A stretch of 64,000 nt of DNA, from NCBI GenBank assembly GCA_001592145.1, contig BCWJ01000015.1, forward strand, positions 1 to 64,000, given 5' to 3'. Positions 1 through 10,420 of this stretch are shown in pieces. Position numbers and translations under genes: made by a program. The first letter of the stretch is position 1, and every line of letters starts with the position of its first letter. The notes beneath the pieces are model-generated. The model saw only the letters and a list, made by a program, of their open reading frames with translations. It had not been told where the DNA came from and did no database searches. This stretch comes from Xylanimicrobium pachnodae JCM 13526 = NBRC 107786 (GTDB lineage: Bacteria; Actinomycetota; Actinomycetes; Actinomycetales; Cellulomonadaceae).

Positions 1-77
1 GACGATGGTGCTCACTGCGGTGCTCTCCAAGGATGGTGGCCGACGGCCGGGCGGGGGTGAAGGTGGCCCTAGCACGG

Positions 78-115
78 CGTCGCCGCCCGCCAGCACTGGC
101 TGAGGGGCGGCGACG
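78..115 (-). terminator. Hairpin terminator after the sugar-binding lipoprotein gene
   Basis: Perfect 11-bp stem (CGTCGCCGCCC at 78-88, GGGCGGCGACG at 105-115) with a 16-nt loop, 22 bp beyond the stop codon of the minus-strand lipoprotein gene. There is no clear T-tract, which is common for actinobacterial terminators. Nothing else is recognisable in positions 1-137. Confidence 0.6.
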
Positions 116-137
116 TCGTGTGCGGGGTGGTGCTGTG

Positions 138-1814
138 CTACTTGGTGAAGGCCTCGTGGGCGGCGTTGTAGTCGTCCACGACGGTCTGGGCGCCCAGGCC
201 GTCGAGCTGGCTGGCGAACTTGTCCCAGTCGTCGAGCGAGCGCTTGCCCGTGATGAACTCGGCGGTCGCGGTATCCACGGCGTCCTTGATCTGCGTGGTC
301 AGCAGGCCCAGCTCCTCCTGCGTGTCGGCGTCCATCGGGGCCGGCGGGTTGGCCGGGCGCAGCGTGGAGTTGCCCAGGACGGTCTTGGTCCACTCGGCGA
401 TCTCCGGGCTCATGGTCGACTGGACCAGGTCGGCGGTCGACCCGACGCCCGCCATGAACACGCCGTTGAAGAAGCCGAAGTCAGCCTGGAGCTTCTTGGT
501 GGCGTCCGGGTTCTGGTTGTTGCCGTTGATGTCGGCGTTGAGCACGCGCGTGCCGTCGGCGTCCTTGGTGTAGGTCTGGCCTTCCTGGCCCCACACCGCG
601 AACTCGATGCCCTCGTCGCTGAAGTACAGCCAGTCGACGAACTGCAGCAGCGCCTTGAAGTACGGCTTCTTCGCCACGTCGGCGTTGAGGACCACGCCCT
701 GGGCCAGGCGCGACCCGGCCACGACGTTGCCCGCCGGCCCACCGGGGATCACCATCAGGTGCGTGTTGATCGGCTTGCCGGCCTCCTCGGCCTTCGCGCG
801 GATGTCGCTCGTGATCGTCTGCGTGTTGCAGCTGATCGCGGCGGACTCGCCGTTGAGGAACTTGGCGTTGGCGGTGTCGTCGTCCTGCGTGATCTCCGGG
901 TCGAGCAGACCGTCGGAGACGAGGCCGGCGAGCTGGGTGACGACCGCCTTGTAGCCGGCGCTCGTCGCGGTCAGCTCGAACTTCGAGTCGTCGCTGTTGA
1001 AGATGACGGGCGAGTAGCCCCAGCCGGCGACGGTGTCGTAGTTCGGGCCCATCGTCGACAGCAGCGCACCCAGCGGGGCCGGGTTGGCGTTCCACCGGTC
1101 GGAGAACGGGTACTTGACGTCGGGGTTGGCGTCCTTGACCTTCTGGAGGTCAGCCGCGAACTCGTCCCACGTGGCCGGGTCCTCGGTGATGCCGGCCTTC
1201 TGCCACATGTCGTCGTTCGGGCAGATCGTGTACTGCAGGTCGGGCTGCTCGCGCAGGCCGGGCAGCAGGTAGTACTTGCCGTCGGCCTGGCGCAGCGCGT
1301 CGATCTCGTCCGACAGGCCCCACTTCTCGACCTTGTCCTTGAAGTTCGGCATGTAGTCGATGTAGTCGGAGACCGGCAGGAGCGCCCCGGAGGCCACGTA
1401 CTGGGACTCCTGGCCGGGGTAGAACACCGAGGTGATGTCCGGGAAGTCGCCCGAGCCCAGGAGCAGCGAGCGCTTGTTGTCCCAGTCGGCCAGCGGGATG
1501 TCGGTGCGGTCGAAGGTGACGTTCTGGTTCGTCTTGATGTCGGTGAAGAAGTCCCAGTCGTCCTTCACCGGGTAGTTCGGGTGGTCGCGGTACATGAGCG
1601 AGAACGTCGTCGGCTCCGTGGCCTTGAACGTGGTGCCCACGGCGAAGTCGTCCATGGCGCCCACCGACTGCGCGTCGGCGATGGTGACCTCGTCGCCGGC
1701 ACCGGCCGTGTCGTCGCTGCCCGAGCCGTCGCCGTCGGACGAGCAGGCGGTCAGGGCGAGGGCGAGCGTGGCGACCGTTGCCACCGCTGCCGAGCCCCTG
1801 CGGATGATTCTCAT
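138..1814 (-). CDS. Carbohydrate ABC transporter substrate-binding lipoprotein (LplA/YtcQ type)
   Basis: Extracytoplasmic solute-binding protein of 558 residues that should capture an oligosaccharide and hand it to the two permeases encoded just upstream in the same operon. The N-terminus is a lipoprotein signal: basic residues, a hydrophobic stretch, then lipobox LTAC with the lipidated cysteine at residue 24, followed by a flexible Ser/Asp/Gly linker. The length fits the large LplA/YtcQ-type binding proteins (about 500-560 residues), typical of importers for oligosaccharides from plant polysaccharides. The ATG at 1814 is preceded by a GAAGGAGAA ribosome-binding site. No ATPase is encoded nearby, so the system probably uses a shared MsmK/MalK-type ATPase. 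The sugar cannot be read from sequence, and no glycoside hydrolase lies in the window to hint at it. Confidence 0.93.
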   Translation of the reverse strand: MRIIRRGSAAVATVATLALALTACSSDGDGSGSDDTAGAGDEVTIADAQSVGAMDDFAVGTTFKATEPTTFSLMYRDHPNYPVKDDWDFFTDIKTNQNVTFDRTDIPLADWDNKRSLLLGSGDFPDITSVFYPGQESQYVASGALLPVSDYIDYMPNFKDKVEKWGLSDEIDALRQADGKYYLLPGLREQPDLQYTICPNDDMWQKAGITEDPATWDEFAADLQKVKDANPDVKYPFSDRWNANPAPLGALLSTMGPNYDTVAGWGYSPVIFNSDDSKFELTATSAGYKAVVTQLAGLVSDGLLDPEITQDDDTANAKFLNGESAAISCNTQTITSDIRAKAEEAGKPINTHLMVIPGGPAGNVVAGSRLAQGVVLNADVAKKPYFKALLQFVDWLYFSDEGIEFAVWGQEGQTYTKDADGTRVLNADINGNNQNPDATKKLQADFGFFNGVFMAGVGSTADLVQSTMSPEIAEWTKTVLGNSTLRPANPPAPMDADTQEELGLLTTQIKDAVDTATAEFITGKRSLDDWDKFASQLDGLGAQTVVDDYNAAHEAFTK

Positions 1815-1882
1815 GATTCTCCTTCGTTGGAAACGTCATTGCCCTGACGTGGGGTGGGCGCAGAGGCCCGGTGCTTCGTCCC

Positions 1883-2812
1883 TCAGCCCTTGACGGAGCC
1901 GAGCATCACGCCCGAGACGAAGTACTTCTGGACGAACGGGTAGACGCAGATGATGGGAAGAACCGTCAGCAGCATCGTCACCGACTGGATGTTCGCGCCG
2001 ATCTGCACCGCATCGGTCGCGCTTCCGGTGACGTCCTGGGAGCCCGTCGCCGCAGCGATCAGGTTGCGCAGGTACATCATCACCGGGAACTTCGTCTTGT
2101 CATCGAGGTACAGGAACGCCCCGAACCAGGAGTTCCACAGCCCGACGGCGTAGAAGAGCGTCATGGTGGCCATCACCGCCTTGGAGAGCGGCACCACGAT
2201 CTTGAAGAAGATGCCGTAGCTCGACAGTCCGTCGATGGCCGCCGCCTCTTCCAGCTCCGCGGGGAAGTTCTCGAAGAACGACTTCATCACCAGCAGGTTG
2301 AACACGCTGAGCGCCCCGGGCAGCACCATCGCCCAGATGGTGTTGCGCATGCCCAGCCACTGCGTGACCAGGATGTAGTTCGGGATCAGGCCGCCGCCGA
2401 AGAACATCGTGAAGACGGCGAGCCCGACGAAGAACCCCCGCCCGCGCAGGTTGGGGCGGCTGATCGCGTAGGCGAACGTCGTCGTGATGGCCATCGCGAT
2501 GAGCGTGCCGACCACGGTGTAGACGACCGTGTTCTTGTAGTTGATCCAGAACATCGAGTCGCTGATGACGGCCGTGAACGTGGTCGTGTTGAACCCGACC
2601 GGCCACAGGTTCACCTTGGCCGCGGCGATCGCGCCCTCGGAGGAGAAGGACTTCGCCACCAGGTTGACGAACGGGTAGATCGTCACCAGGGTCAGCAGCG
2701 TCAGGAACACCGTGTTGAGCGCGCGGAACACCTTGGTTCCCGTGGTGTCCTTGACCTGCGTCAGGGAGGAGCGGACTCCCGCGATGTCAGGGGCGGCGTC
2801 GAAATCTGTCAC
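1883..2812 (-). CDS. Carbohydrate ABC transporter permease (YtcP/LplC, MalG-like)
   Basis: Inner-membrane permease of about 309 residues with six predicted hydrophobic segments and the cytoplasmic EAA loop: EEAAAIDGLSSYGIFFKIV around residue 200, the contact point for the ATPase. It ends in the typical LplC/YtcP C-terminus, with VQKYFVSGVMLGSVKG as the final residues. The chosen GTG at 2812 overlaps the upstream permease's stop as GTGA, implying translational coupling; an in-frame GTG three bases earlier (2815) is equally possible. The longer open frame that continues upstream is antisense-like read-through over the neighbouring permease and is not coding. Together with the other permease it forms the heterodimeric channel of the importer. 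Confidence 0.93.
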   Translation of the reverse strand: MTDFDAAPDIAGVRSSLTQVKDTTGTKVFRALNTVFLTLLTLVTIYPFVNLVAKSFSSEGAIAAAKVNLWPVGFNTTTFTAVISDSMFWINYKNTVVYTVVGTLIAMAITTTFAYAISRPNLRGRGFFVGLAVFTMFFGGGLIPNYILVTQWLGMRNTIWAMVLPGALSVFNLLVMKSFFENFPAELEEAAAIDGLSSYGIFFKIVVPLSKAVMATMTLFYAVGLWNSWFGAFLYLDDKTKFPVMMYLRNLIAAATGSQDVTGSATDAVQIGANIQSVTMLLTVLPIICVYPFVQKYFVSGVMLGSVKG

Positions 2813-3825
2813 CACAGCGAGGATCCCACCAGTCGGCGCGACGTGAAGTTCGCGGAAAGAACGAGGACAAGGCCGATCACGGCTTCGAAGAGACCGATCG
2901 CGGTGGCGTAGGAGTACTGCCCGGACTGGACGCCCACGCGGAACAGGTACGTGGTGATCACGTCGCCCGTCGAGTAGATGAGCGGGTTCTGCAGCAGCAG
3001 GACCTTCTCGAAGCCCACCGCCATGAAGGAGCCGATGTTGAGGATGAGCAGCACCATGATGGTGGGCCGGATACCGGGCAGCGTGATGTGCCAGGTCTGC
3101 TTCCACCGGTTGGCGCCGTCGATGCGGGCCGCCTCGTAGAGCTGTTCGTCGATGGTGGTCAGGGCCGCGAGGTAGAGGATGGTCCCCCAGCCGACGGTCT
3201 GCCACGCCTCCGAGACGATGTAGATCGCGCGGAAGTAGGCCGGGTCCTGCATGAACGGGATCGCGTCGATCCCGAAGAACCCGAGCAGCTGGTTGATCGA
3301 CCCGTTCACCGCGGTGAGCTGGAAGACGATGCCGGCCACGATGACGATCGACAGGAAGTGCGGCAGGTATGTCAGCGTCTGCACCGTGCGCTTGAACTTG
3401 CGCGAGCGCACCTCGTTGAGCAGCAGCGCCAGGATGATCGGCAGCGGGAACCCGATGATCAGCCACAGCCCGCCCAGGATCACGGTGTTCCAGAACACCG
3501 ACCAGAACTGGGCGTTGTGGATGAACATCTCGAAGTAGTGCAGGCCCACCCAGCTCTCGCCGATCGGGCTACCGCCGGGGCGGAAGCGCCGGAACGCGAT
3601 GATGTTGCCGAACATCGGGGCGTACCGGAACACCAGCAGGAAGATGACGGGCACCACCATGAAGGTGTAGATGCGCCAGTCGCGACGCAGCGCGTGGCGC
3701 CACGTGTGCTTGTTGCGGAGCCGCTGCTCCTGTCGATGGTCGAAACCCGCGCCGCCGGCCGCGCGGCTCGACACCGAGCCCGCCTCCGCCGTCACGAGGC
3801 CGACCGCCTCGTTCTGTTGCGCCAC
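2809..3825 (-). CDS. Carbohydrate ABC transporter permease (LplB/YteP, MalF-like)
   Basis: First gene of the sugar-importer operon, about 338 residues. A basic N-terminal tail (LRNKHTWRHALRRDWRIY) precedes six membrane segments, with the EAA loop YEAARIDGANRWKQTWHITLP near residue 230. The start is set at the GTG at 3825 because GGAG lies six bases upstream of it; an ATG at 3903 in the same frame would add 26 residues with no ribosome-binding site and would run into the operator region. It overlaps the following permease by 4 bp. The gene is divergent from the LacI-type regulator, which probably represses it until the imported sugar is present. Confidence 0.9.
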   Translation of the reverse strand: MAQQNEAVGLVTAEAGSVSSRAAGGAGFDHRQEQRLRNKHTWRHALRRDWRIYTFMVVPVIFLLVFRYAPMFGNIIAFRRFRPGGSPIGESWVGLHYFEMFIHNAQFWSVFWNTVILGGLWLIIGFPLPIILALLLNEVRSRKFKRTVQTLTYLPHFLSIVIVAGIVFQLTAVNGSINQLLGFFGIDAIPFMQDPAYFRAIYIVSEAWQTVGWGTILYLAALTTIDEQLYEAARIDGANRWKQTWHITLPGIRPTIMVLLILNIGSFMAVGFEKVLLLQNPLIYSTGDVITTYLFRVGVQSGQYSYATAIGLFEAVIGLVLVLSANFTSRRLVGSSLW

Positions 3826-3861
3826 ACCGCACTCCAGCCTGTTCACCCATGAACCGTGCTT

Positions 3862-3872
3862 CGAAACTTGCG
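3862..3872 (+). promoter_or_regulatory. Candidate LacI-family operator, importer side (CGAAACTTGCG)
   Basis: CGAAACTTGCG lies 37 bp upstream of the permease start. It is one base from the CGAAANTTTCG palindrome seen upstream of polysaccharide-utilisation genes in actinobacteria, and is nearly repeated at 4034-4044 on the regulator side. Assignment as an operator is inference. Confidence 0.5.
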
Positions 3873-3961
3873 ATCGCTCGTTCGAACGTCCGCGATCATG
3901 CACGCTAGCCTCGCGCCCGAAGAAGCGTCAACACGCGCCGGGCGCGTCGGCCGTCACGGCT

Positions 3962-3975
3962 TGATAACGTTTTCA
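3962..3975. promoter_or_regulatory. cre-like operator TGATAACGTTTTCA between importer and LacI regulator
   Basis: The 14-bp sequence fits the general LacI/CcpA-family consensus TGWNANCGNTNWCA at every defined position, with the central CG expected for this family. It lies in the divergent intergenic region, 137 bp from the permease start and 84 bp from the regulator start, so one repressor could control both directions. Confidence 0.65.
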
Positions 3976-4033
3976 TCGCCCGCGTGGAGGCCTGGCTCAC
4001 TGCTGTCGCGTCCGACCATGTAAAGTCCCGTCC

Positions 4034-4044
4034 CGAAAGTTGCG
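4034..4044 (+). promoter_or_regulatory. Candidate LacI-family operator, regulator side (CGAAAGTTGCG)
   Basis: CGAAAGTTGCG differs from the importer-side copy (3862-3872) only at the central base. It ends 14 bp before the regulator's ATG, overlapping the expected ribosome-binding region, which suggests autorepression. Confidence 0.5.
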
Positions 4045-4058
4045 ACCTAAGGACACCG

Positions 4059-5102
4059 ATGCCCTCGACGACGCTGGAGCCGCCCACGGGGCGCGCCGCC
4101 ACGATCGCGCAGATCGCGCGCGAGCTCGGCCTCTCCGCGCCCACCGTGTCCAAGGTGATCAACGGCCGCGCCGACGTCGCCCCTGCGACACGCGCCCGCG
4201 TCGAGCAGGCACTGGAACGGCACCACTATCAGCGCCGCAGAGCCGCTCCACCGCCCCGAGGCGCGGGGCTGATCGACCTGGTGTTCCACCGCCTCGGATC
4301 GCCGTGGTCGATGGAGATCATCCGCGGGGTCGAGGACGCCGCTGCCGCCGCGCAGGTGGGCGTGATCCTCTCGGAGCTGGGCGGCGTGCACCGCCCACCG
4401 CAGGCGTGGCTCGACGCGACCCTGGTGCGCCCGCCCCTCGGGATCCTGCTGGTGGCCTCACGCCTGACGGCCGCGCAGCAGCAGGTGCTCGACCGTCGCA
4501 CCATCCCCGCCGTCGTCATCGACACGGACGGGGAGCCGCCGCAGGGCGTCCCGACGGTGGGCTCCGACAACTGGAACGGCGGGTTCATCGCCGCCCGGCA
4601 CCTGCTGACCCTGGGGCACCGGCGCATCGCCGCCGTGAGCGGCCCGCCCGACATGCTCTGCTCCCGCGCTCGGCTCGACGGCTTCCGCAGCGCCCACGCC
4701 GAGGCCGGTGCCGCCGTCGACGAGTCGTTGATCCTGTCCGGGAACTTCTACATGGAGACGGGATACCGGGCCGCCCACGAGCTGCTGCGCCGCCCCGACC
4801 GGCCCACCGCGATCTTCGCGGGCTCCGACATGGCGGCACTCGGGATCCTGCGCGCCGCCCACGAGCTCGGCCTGCTGATCCCCCGCGACCTGTCGGTGGT
4901 GGGGTACGACGACCTCCCCCAGGCCGCCTGGGCCACGCCCGCGCTGACCACCGTCCACCAGCCCCTGGCCGAGATGGGCTCCGTGGCCACCGGGATGCTG
5001 CTCGACCTGATCGACGGGCGTCGGCCGCCGACACCCCGCATCAACCTCGCCACCGAGCTGGTGGTCCGGGAGTCGACCGCCACGTCGCCGACGGAAGCCT
5101 GA
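4059..5102 (+). CDS. LacI-family transcriptional regulator of the sugar importer
   Basis: A 347-residue repressor. An N-terminal helix-turn-helix (TIAQIARELGLSAPTVSKVI, about residues 16-35, followed by NGRADVAPATRARVEQAL) is joined to a periplasmic-binding-protein-like sensor domain of about 280 residues; the family ending VVGYDDLPQAAWATPALTTV is visible near residue 300. The start is the ATG at 4059, preceded by AAGGA; the open frame extends 25 codons upstream but those lack a ribosome-binding site. By position (divergent from the importer, with candidate operators between) it should respond to the imported sugar. The ligand is unknown. Confidence 0.92.
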   Translation: MPSTTLEPPTGRAATIAQIARELGLSAPTVSKVINGRADVAPATRARVEQALERHHYQRRRAAPPPRGAGLIDLVFHRLGSPWSMEIIRGVEDAAAAAQVGVILSELGGVHRPPQAWLDATLVRPPLGILLVASRLTAAQQQVLDRRTIPAVVIDTDGEPPQGVPTVGSDNWNGGFIAARHLLTLGHRRIAAVSGPPDMLCSRARLDGFRSAHAEAGAAVDESLILSGNFYMETGYRAAHELLRRPDRPTAIFAGSDMAALGILRAAHELGLLIPRDLSVVGYDDLPQAAWATPALTTVHQPLAEMGSVATGMLLDLIDGRRPPTPRINLATELVVRESTATSPTEA

Positions 5103-5139
5103 GGGCGATCACGGCTCGGCCGGGTGCGAAGATGCAGTC

Positions 5140-6135
5140 ATGACCACCTCGAGGTCCATCCTGTTCATCGGCGGCAGCGGCGTCATCAGCCATGCGAGCG
5201 TCGCCCGCGCGGTCACGCAGGGCCACCGCGTCACCGTGCTCAACCGCGGCCGCTCCGCGTCGCGGCCCCTGCCCGACGTCGAGACGCTGGTGGCGGACGC
5301 CACCGACCATGACGCCGTGGACGCCGCCCTGGTCGGCCGCGAGTTCGACGTGGTCGCCCAGTTCCGCGCGTTCCACCCGGATCACGTGGCACGCGACGTC
5401 GCACGGTTCGCGGGGCGCACGGGCCAGTACGTGTTCATCTCCAGCGCCTCCGCGTACCAGAAGCCGCCCGCACACCTGCCCGTCACCGAGTCGACGCCGC
5501 TGGTCAACCCGTACTGGCAGTACTCGCGCGACAAGATCGCGTGCGAGGACGTGCTGGTCCGGGCGGTGCGCGAGCAGGGGTTCCCCGCCACGATCGTGCG
5601 GCCCTCCCACACCTACGACCGCACCCTCATCCCGACGACGGGCGGCTGGACCGACGTCGCCCGGATGCGGGCGGGGCGTCCCGTCGTCGTGCACGGCGAC
5701 GGCACCACGCAGTGGACGCTCACCCACACGGACGACTTCGCCGTCGGGTTCGTGGGCCTGCTCGGCCACCCGCTCGCCATCGGCGACGCCTTCCAGATCA
5801 TGGGCACGCACGCCCCCACGTGGAACCAGATCTACACGTGGCTCGCCGATGCCGCGGGCGTGCGTGCACCCGAGCTGGTGCACGTGGCGAGCAAGACCAT
5901 CGCCCGCGCGCTGCCCGACGAGGGCGACGGGCTGCTGGGCGACAAGGCCCACTCGATGGTGTTCGACTGCCGCAAGCTCCAGGCCCTGGTCCCCGAGTTC
6001 CGTACCACCATCACGTACGACGACGCCGCCGCCGAGCAGGTGGCCTGGTACGACGCCCACCCGGAGGCACAGCGGGTCGACGCCGCCCTCGACGCGGGTT
6101 TCGACCGCCTGGTGGCGCACGCCGCCTCACTGTGA
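5140..6135 (+). CDS. NAD(P)-dependent epimerase/dehydratase family protein (extended SDR)
   Basis: A 331-residue short-chain dehydrogenase/reductase-like protein. A dinucleotide-binding motif (LFIGGSGVISHASV, residues 8-21) replaces the usual GxxGxxG ending with an unusual Ser, and the catalytic-type tetrad element YSRDK is near residue 130, after the SSASAYQ strand. The extended fold and length match sugar-nucleotide epimerases and RNA-binding-protein-like SDRs, but no specific substrate motif is recognisable. It follows the LacI gene by 37 bp on the same strand and could be cotranscribed, which would hint at sugar metabolism; this is inference. Confidence 0.82.
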   Translation: MTTSRSILFIGGSGVISHASVARAVTQGHRVTVLNRGRSASRPLPDVETLVADATDHDAVDAALVGREFDVVAQFRAFHPDHVARDVARFAGRTGQYVFISSASAYQKPPAHLPVTESTPLVNPYWQYSRDKIACEDVLVRAVREQGFPATIVRPSHTYDRTLIPTTGGWTDVARMRAGRPVVVHGDGTTQWTLTHTDDFAVGFVGLLGHPLAIGDAFQIMGTHAPTWNQIYTWLADAAGVRAPELVHVASKTIARALPDEGDGLLGDKAHSMVFDCRKLQALVPEFRTTITYDDAAAEQVAWYDAHPEAQRVDAALDAGFDRLVAHAASL

Positions 6136-6165
6136 GGATCCGGGGCGGCCCGTAGGGTGGCGGGC

Positions 6166-6906
6166 GTGAGACTCGTCCTGCTCGACCTCGACGGCACGCT
6201 GATGGACTCCGCGCCCGGGATCGTCGCCTCGGCCGCCCACGCCTTCACCGCGCTCGGCCTGCCCGTGCCCGACGCCGCGACCCTGCGCTCGTTCGTGGGG
6301 CCGCCCATCACCGAGTCGTTCCCCGCCCACGGCGTCCCGCCCACCCGGGTCGCCGAGGCGATGGCGGCGTACCGCGAGGAGTTCACCGCCACCGGCATGT
6401 GGGACAACTCGGTGTTCGACGGCATCCCCGCGCAGCTCGACCTGCTGCGCGCCCACGGGTGCACGCTCGCCGTCGCGACGTCGAAGCCCGAGGTGTTCGC
6501 CGCGCCTCTCGTGGAGCGGTTCGGCCTCGCGCCGCTCGTGGACTCGGTGTTCGGCGCGCCGCTCGACGAGCAGGGCACCAAGGCGGACGTGATCGCCCGC
6601 GCCCTGGCCGTGCACGGGTGGGCGGGCGGTCCCGCGCTCATGGTCGGCGACCGGCGCTACGACGTCGTCGGCGCCCGCGAGCACGGCATCGACACGCTCG
6701 GCGTCACGTGGGGCTACCCGTCGGACGGCGAGCTCGAAGAGGCGGGCGCAGTGCGCGTCATCCACGAGGTGTCCGACCTCGCGACGACGGCGCTGGCCCT
6801 CCTCGACGAGCAGCCCGGTCTCGACCCTTCGACAGGCTCAGGACGGCGCAGGATCGACCACCCGGGGCGTGACGCACGACAGGCTCAACCACCCGTGGGT
6901 GGTTGA
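6166..6906 (+). CDS. HAD-superfamily hydrolase, phosphoglycolate-phosphatase-like
   Basis: A 246-residue HAD phosphatase of the Gph/5'-nucleotidase-like group. Motif I DLDGTLMDS (Asp nucleophile and general acid) is near the N-terminus, motif II is AVATSKPEV near residue 105, and motif III/IV GTKADVI...MVGDRRYDVVGA is near residues 140-170; a helical cap lies between motifs I and II. GTG at 6166 is chosen because AGGG lies eight bases upstream; GTG at 6157 is an alternative. The last 25-30 codons are unusual: they run through two copies of the dispersed CTTCGACAGGCTCA repeat, and the stop codon (6904-6906) is inside the second repeat's right arm, so the C-terminus has probably been replaced by repeat-derived sequence. 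Confidence 0.85.
   Translation: MRLVLLDLDGTLMDSAPGIVASAAHAFTALGLPVPDAATLRSFVGPPITESFPAHGVPPTRVAEAMAAYREEFTATGMWDNSVFDGIPAQLDLLRAHGCTLAVATSKPEVFAAPLVERFGLAPLVDSVFGAPLDEQGTKADVIARALAVHGWAGGPALMVGDRRYDVVGAREHGIDTLGVTWGYPSDGELEEAGAVRVIHEVSDLATTALALLDEQPGLDPSTGSGRRRIDHPGRDARQAQPPVGG
6826..6842. repeat. Dispersed-repeat copy (CTTCGACAGGCTCAGG type)
   Basis: A single arm of the dispersed repeat family described at 6878-6917, here in reverse orientation and within the 3' end of the HAD hydrolase gene. Confidence 0.6.
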
Positions 6907-6913
6907 GCCTGTC
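6878..6913. repeat. Inverted dispersed repeat, probable bidirectional terminator between HAD gene and clpC
   Basis: Perfect 17-bp inverted repeat GACAGGCTCAACCACCC / GGGTGGTTGAGCCTGTC (6878-6894 and 6897-6913) separated by GT. It lies between the convergent HAD and clpC genes and contains the HAD stop codon. Related single copies occur near 6826, 11953, 41807 and 42361. The hairpin could end transcription in both directions. Confidence 0.75.
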
Positions 6914-6926
6914 GAAACCCGGACCC

Positions 6927-9485
<2,559 letters not shown>

Positions 9486-9556
9486 GGCTGCTCCTCACAA
9501 GGGCCTCACTCGACTCTATGCGCTCGCAACCGGGCACCCCCCGAAGTTCTGCCCGT

Positions 9557-9570
9557 GTTCGCCGCAGGCG
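9557..9570. promoter_or_regulatory. ClgR-type operator upstream of clpC
   Basis: GTTCGC-CGCAG-GCG matches the GTTCGC-N5-GCG element recognised by ClgR, the actinobacterial activator of clp genes (established in Streptomyces and Corynebacterium). It lies 72 bp from the clpC start, in the 198-bp gap shared with the divergent hypothetical gene. Confidence 0.6.
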
Positions 9571-9683
9571 TGACAGATGGCTCGCGAGCGACGCGCTGGC
9601 GTGCCCGGTGGACAGACCGGTACCCCCCGTTGCACGCTCGCACCACAGGCAGCATCGGCACCGTGGGACGGCAGGGGGGCATC

Positions 9684-10256
9684 ATGGCCAGCTCGTGGGA
9701 GGAACGCGTGGCGCTGTTCGCCCGCCCGCCGGGTGTGGTCGCGGAGATCGACGACCCGCTGACCTGGGGGCTCGACCTGGAAGAGGAGACGGTCACCGGC
9801 GACGCCCGTCCCGGGGACCCCACGTCGCAGCGGTTCCTGCGCGCCTACCGCACGTTCGCGGGCGAGGTGCTGGAGCTCGAGACGCTCGCCGTGCCCTGCC
9901 CGGAGGACATGGTCGAGGACCTGGTGCGCGCCGCGGCGTCGAGTGCACTGGCCGCCCCGCTGCACGACGTGCCCCACACCGCGCATGCCGCGCCCGAGCC
10001 GACCGAGGGGTTCGAGGCGTACCGCAGCGCGATCCGCGCCGTGGTCGAGGCGGTGGACGAGGTGCCGCTCGAGGCGGGCACCTTCGTGGTGGACGGCGTC
10101 GAGGCGCCCTGCGCCCGCGTCGTCGTGCGCGGGGTCACCGCGGTGTACGTCGCCGTCGCGGGCCGCGCCGTCGTCGTCGCCGGATCGGCGGACCTGACGG
10201 CGCGCGTCGACGTCGTCCTGCGGCCCGTCCGCAGCGTGCTCCACCAAGACGACTAG
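9684..10256 (+). CDS. Conserved hypothetical protein
   Basis: A 190-residue soluble, acidic protein with no recognised domain, signal peptide or membrane segment. It begins MASSWEERVALFARPPGV, and the C-terminal half (about residues 125-180) alternates short beta-strand-like hydrophobic segments (ARVVVRGVTAVYVAVAG, AVVVAGSADLTARVDVVLRP). The ATG at 9684 has a strong AGGGGGG ribosome-binding site; the same frame stays open far upstream only because it runs antisense to clpC. Third-codon-position G+C is very high, as in neighbouring genes, supporting real coding. It is divergent from clpC across a 198-bp promoter region. I do not recognise a function. Confidence 0.75.
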   Translation: MASSWEERVALFARPPGVVAEIDDPLTWGLDLEEETVTGDARPGDPTSQRFLRAYRTFAGEVLELETLAVPCPEDMVEDLVRAAASSALAAPLHDVPHTAHAAPEPTEGFEAYRSAIRAVVEAVDEVPLEAGTFVVDGVEAPCARVVVRGVTAVYVAVAGRAVVVAGSADLTARVDVVLRPVRSVLHQDD

Positions 10257-10420
10257 CACGACTCCTGACGCGGCACTGAACGCGGCGCGACGTCCGACCG
10301 GGCGATCTTCACCACACTGAACCATCTGGCGCCCGGAACACTGCCCACCAGGGTGGCGTGGGCCATATGCTCGCGACACAGCCTGAGTGATGGGCACCCG
10401 ACGGTGGGGAGGGCCTGACT

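Noticed and set aside
33-1847. Long plus-strand open frame opposite the sugar-binding lipoprotein gene
   Set aside because: Shadow of the minus-strand gene, which has a perfect lipobox and family features.
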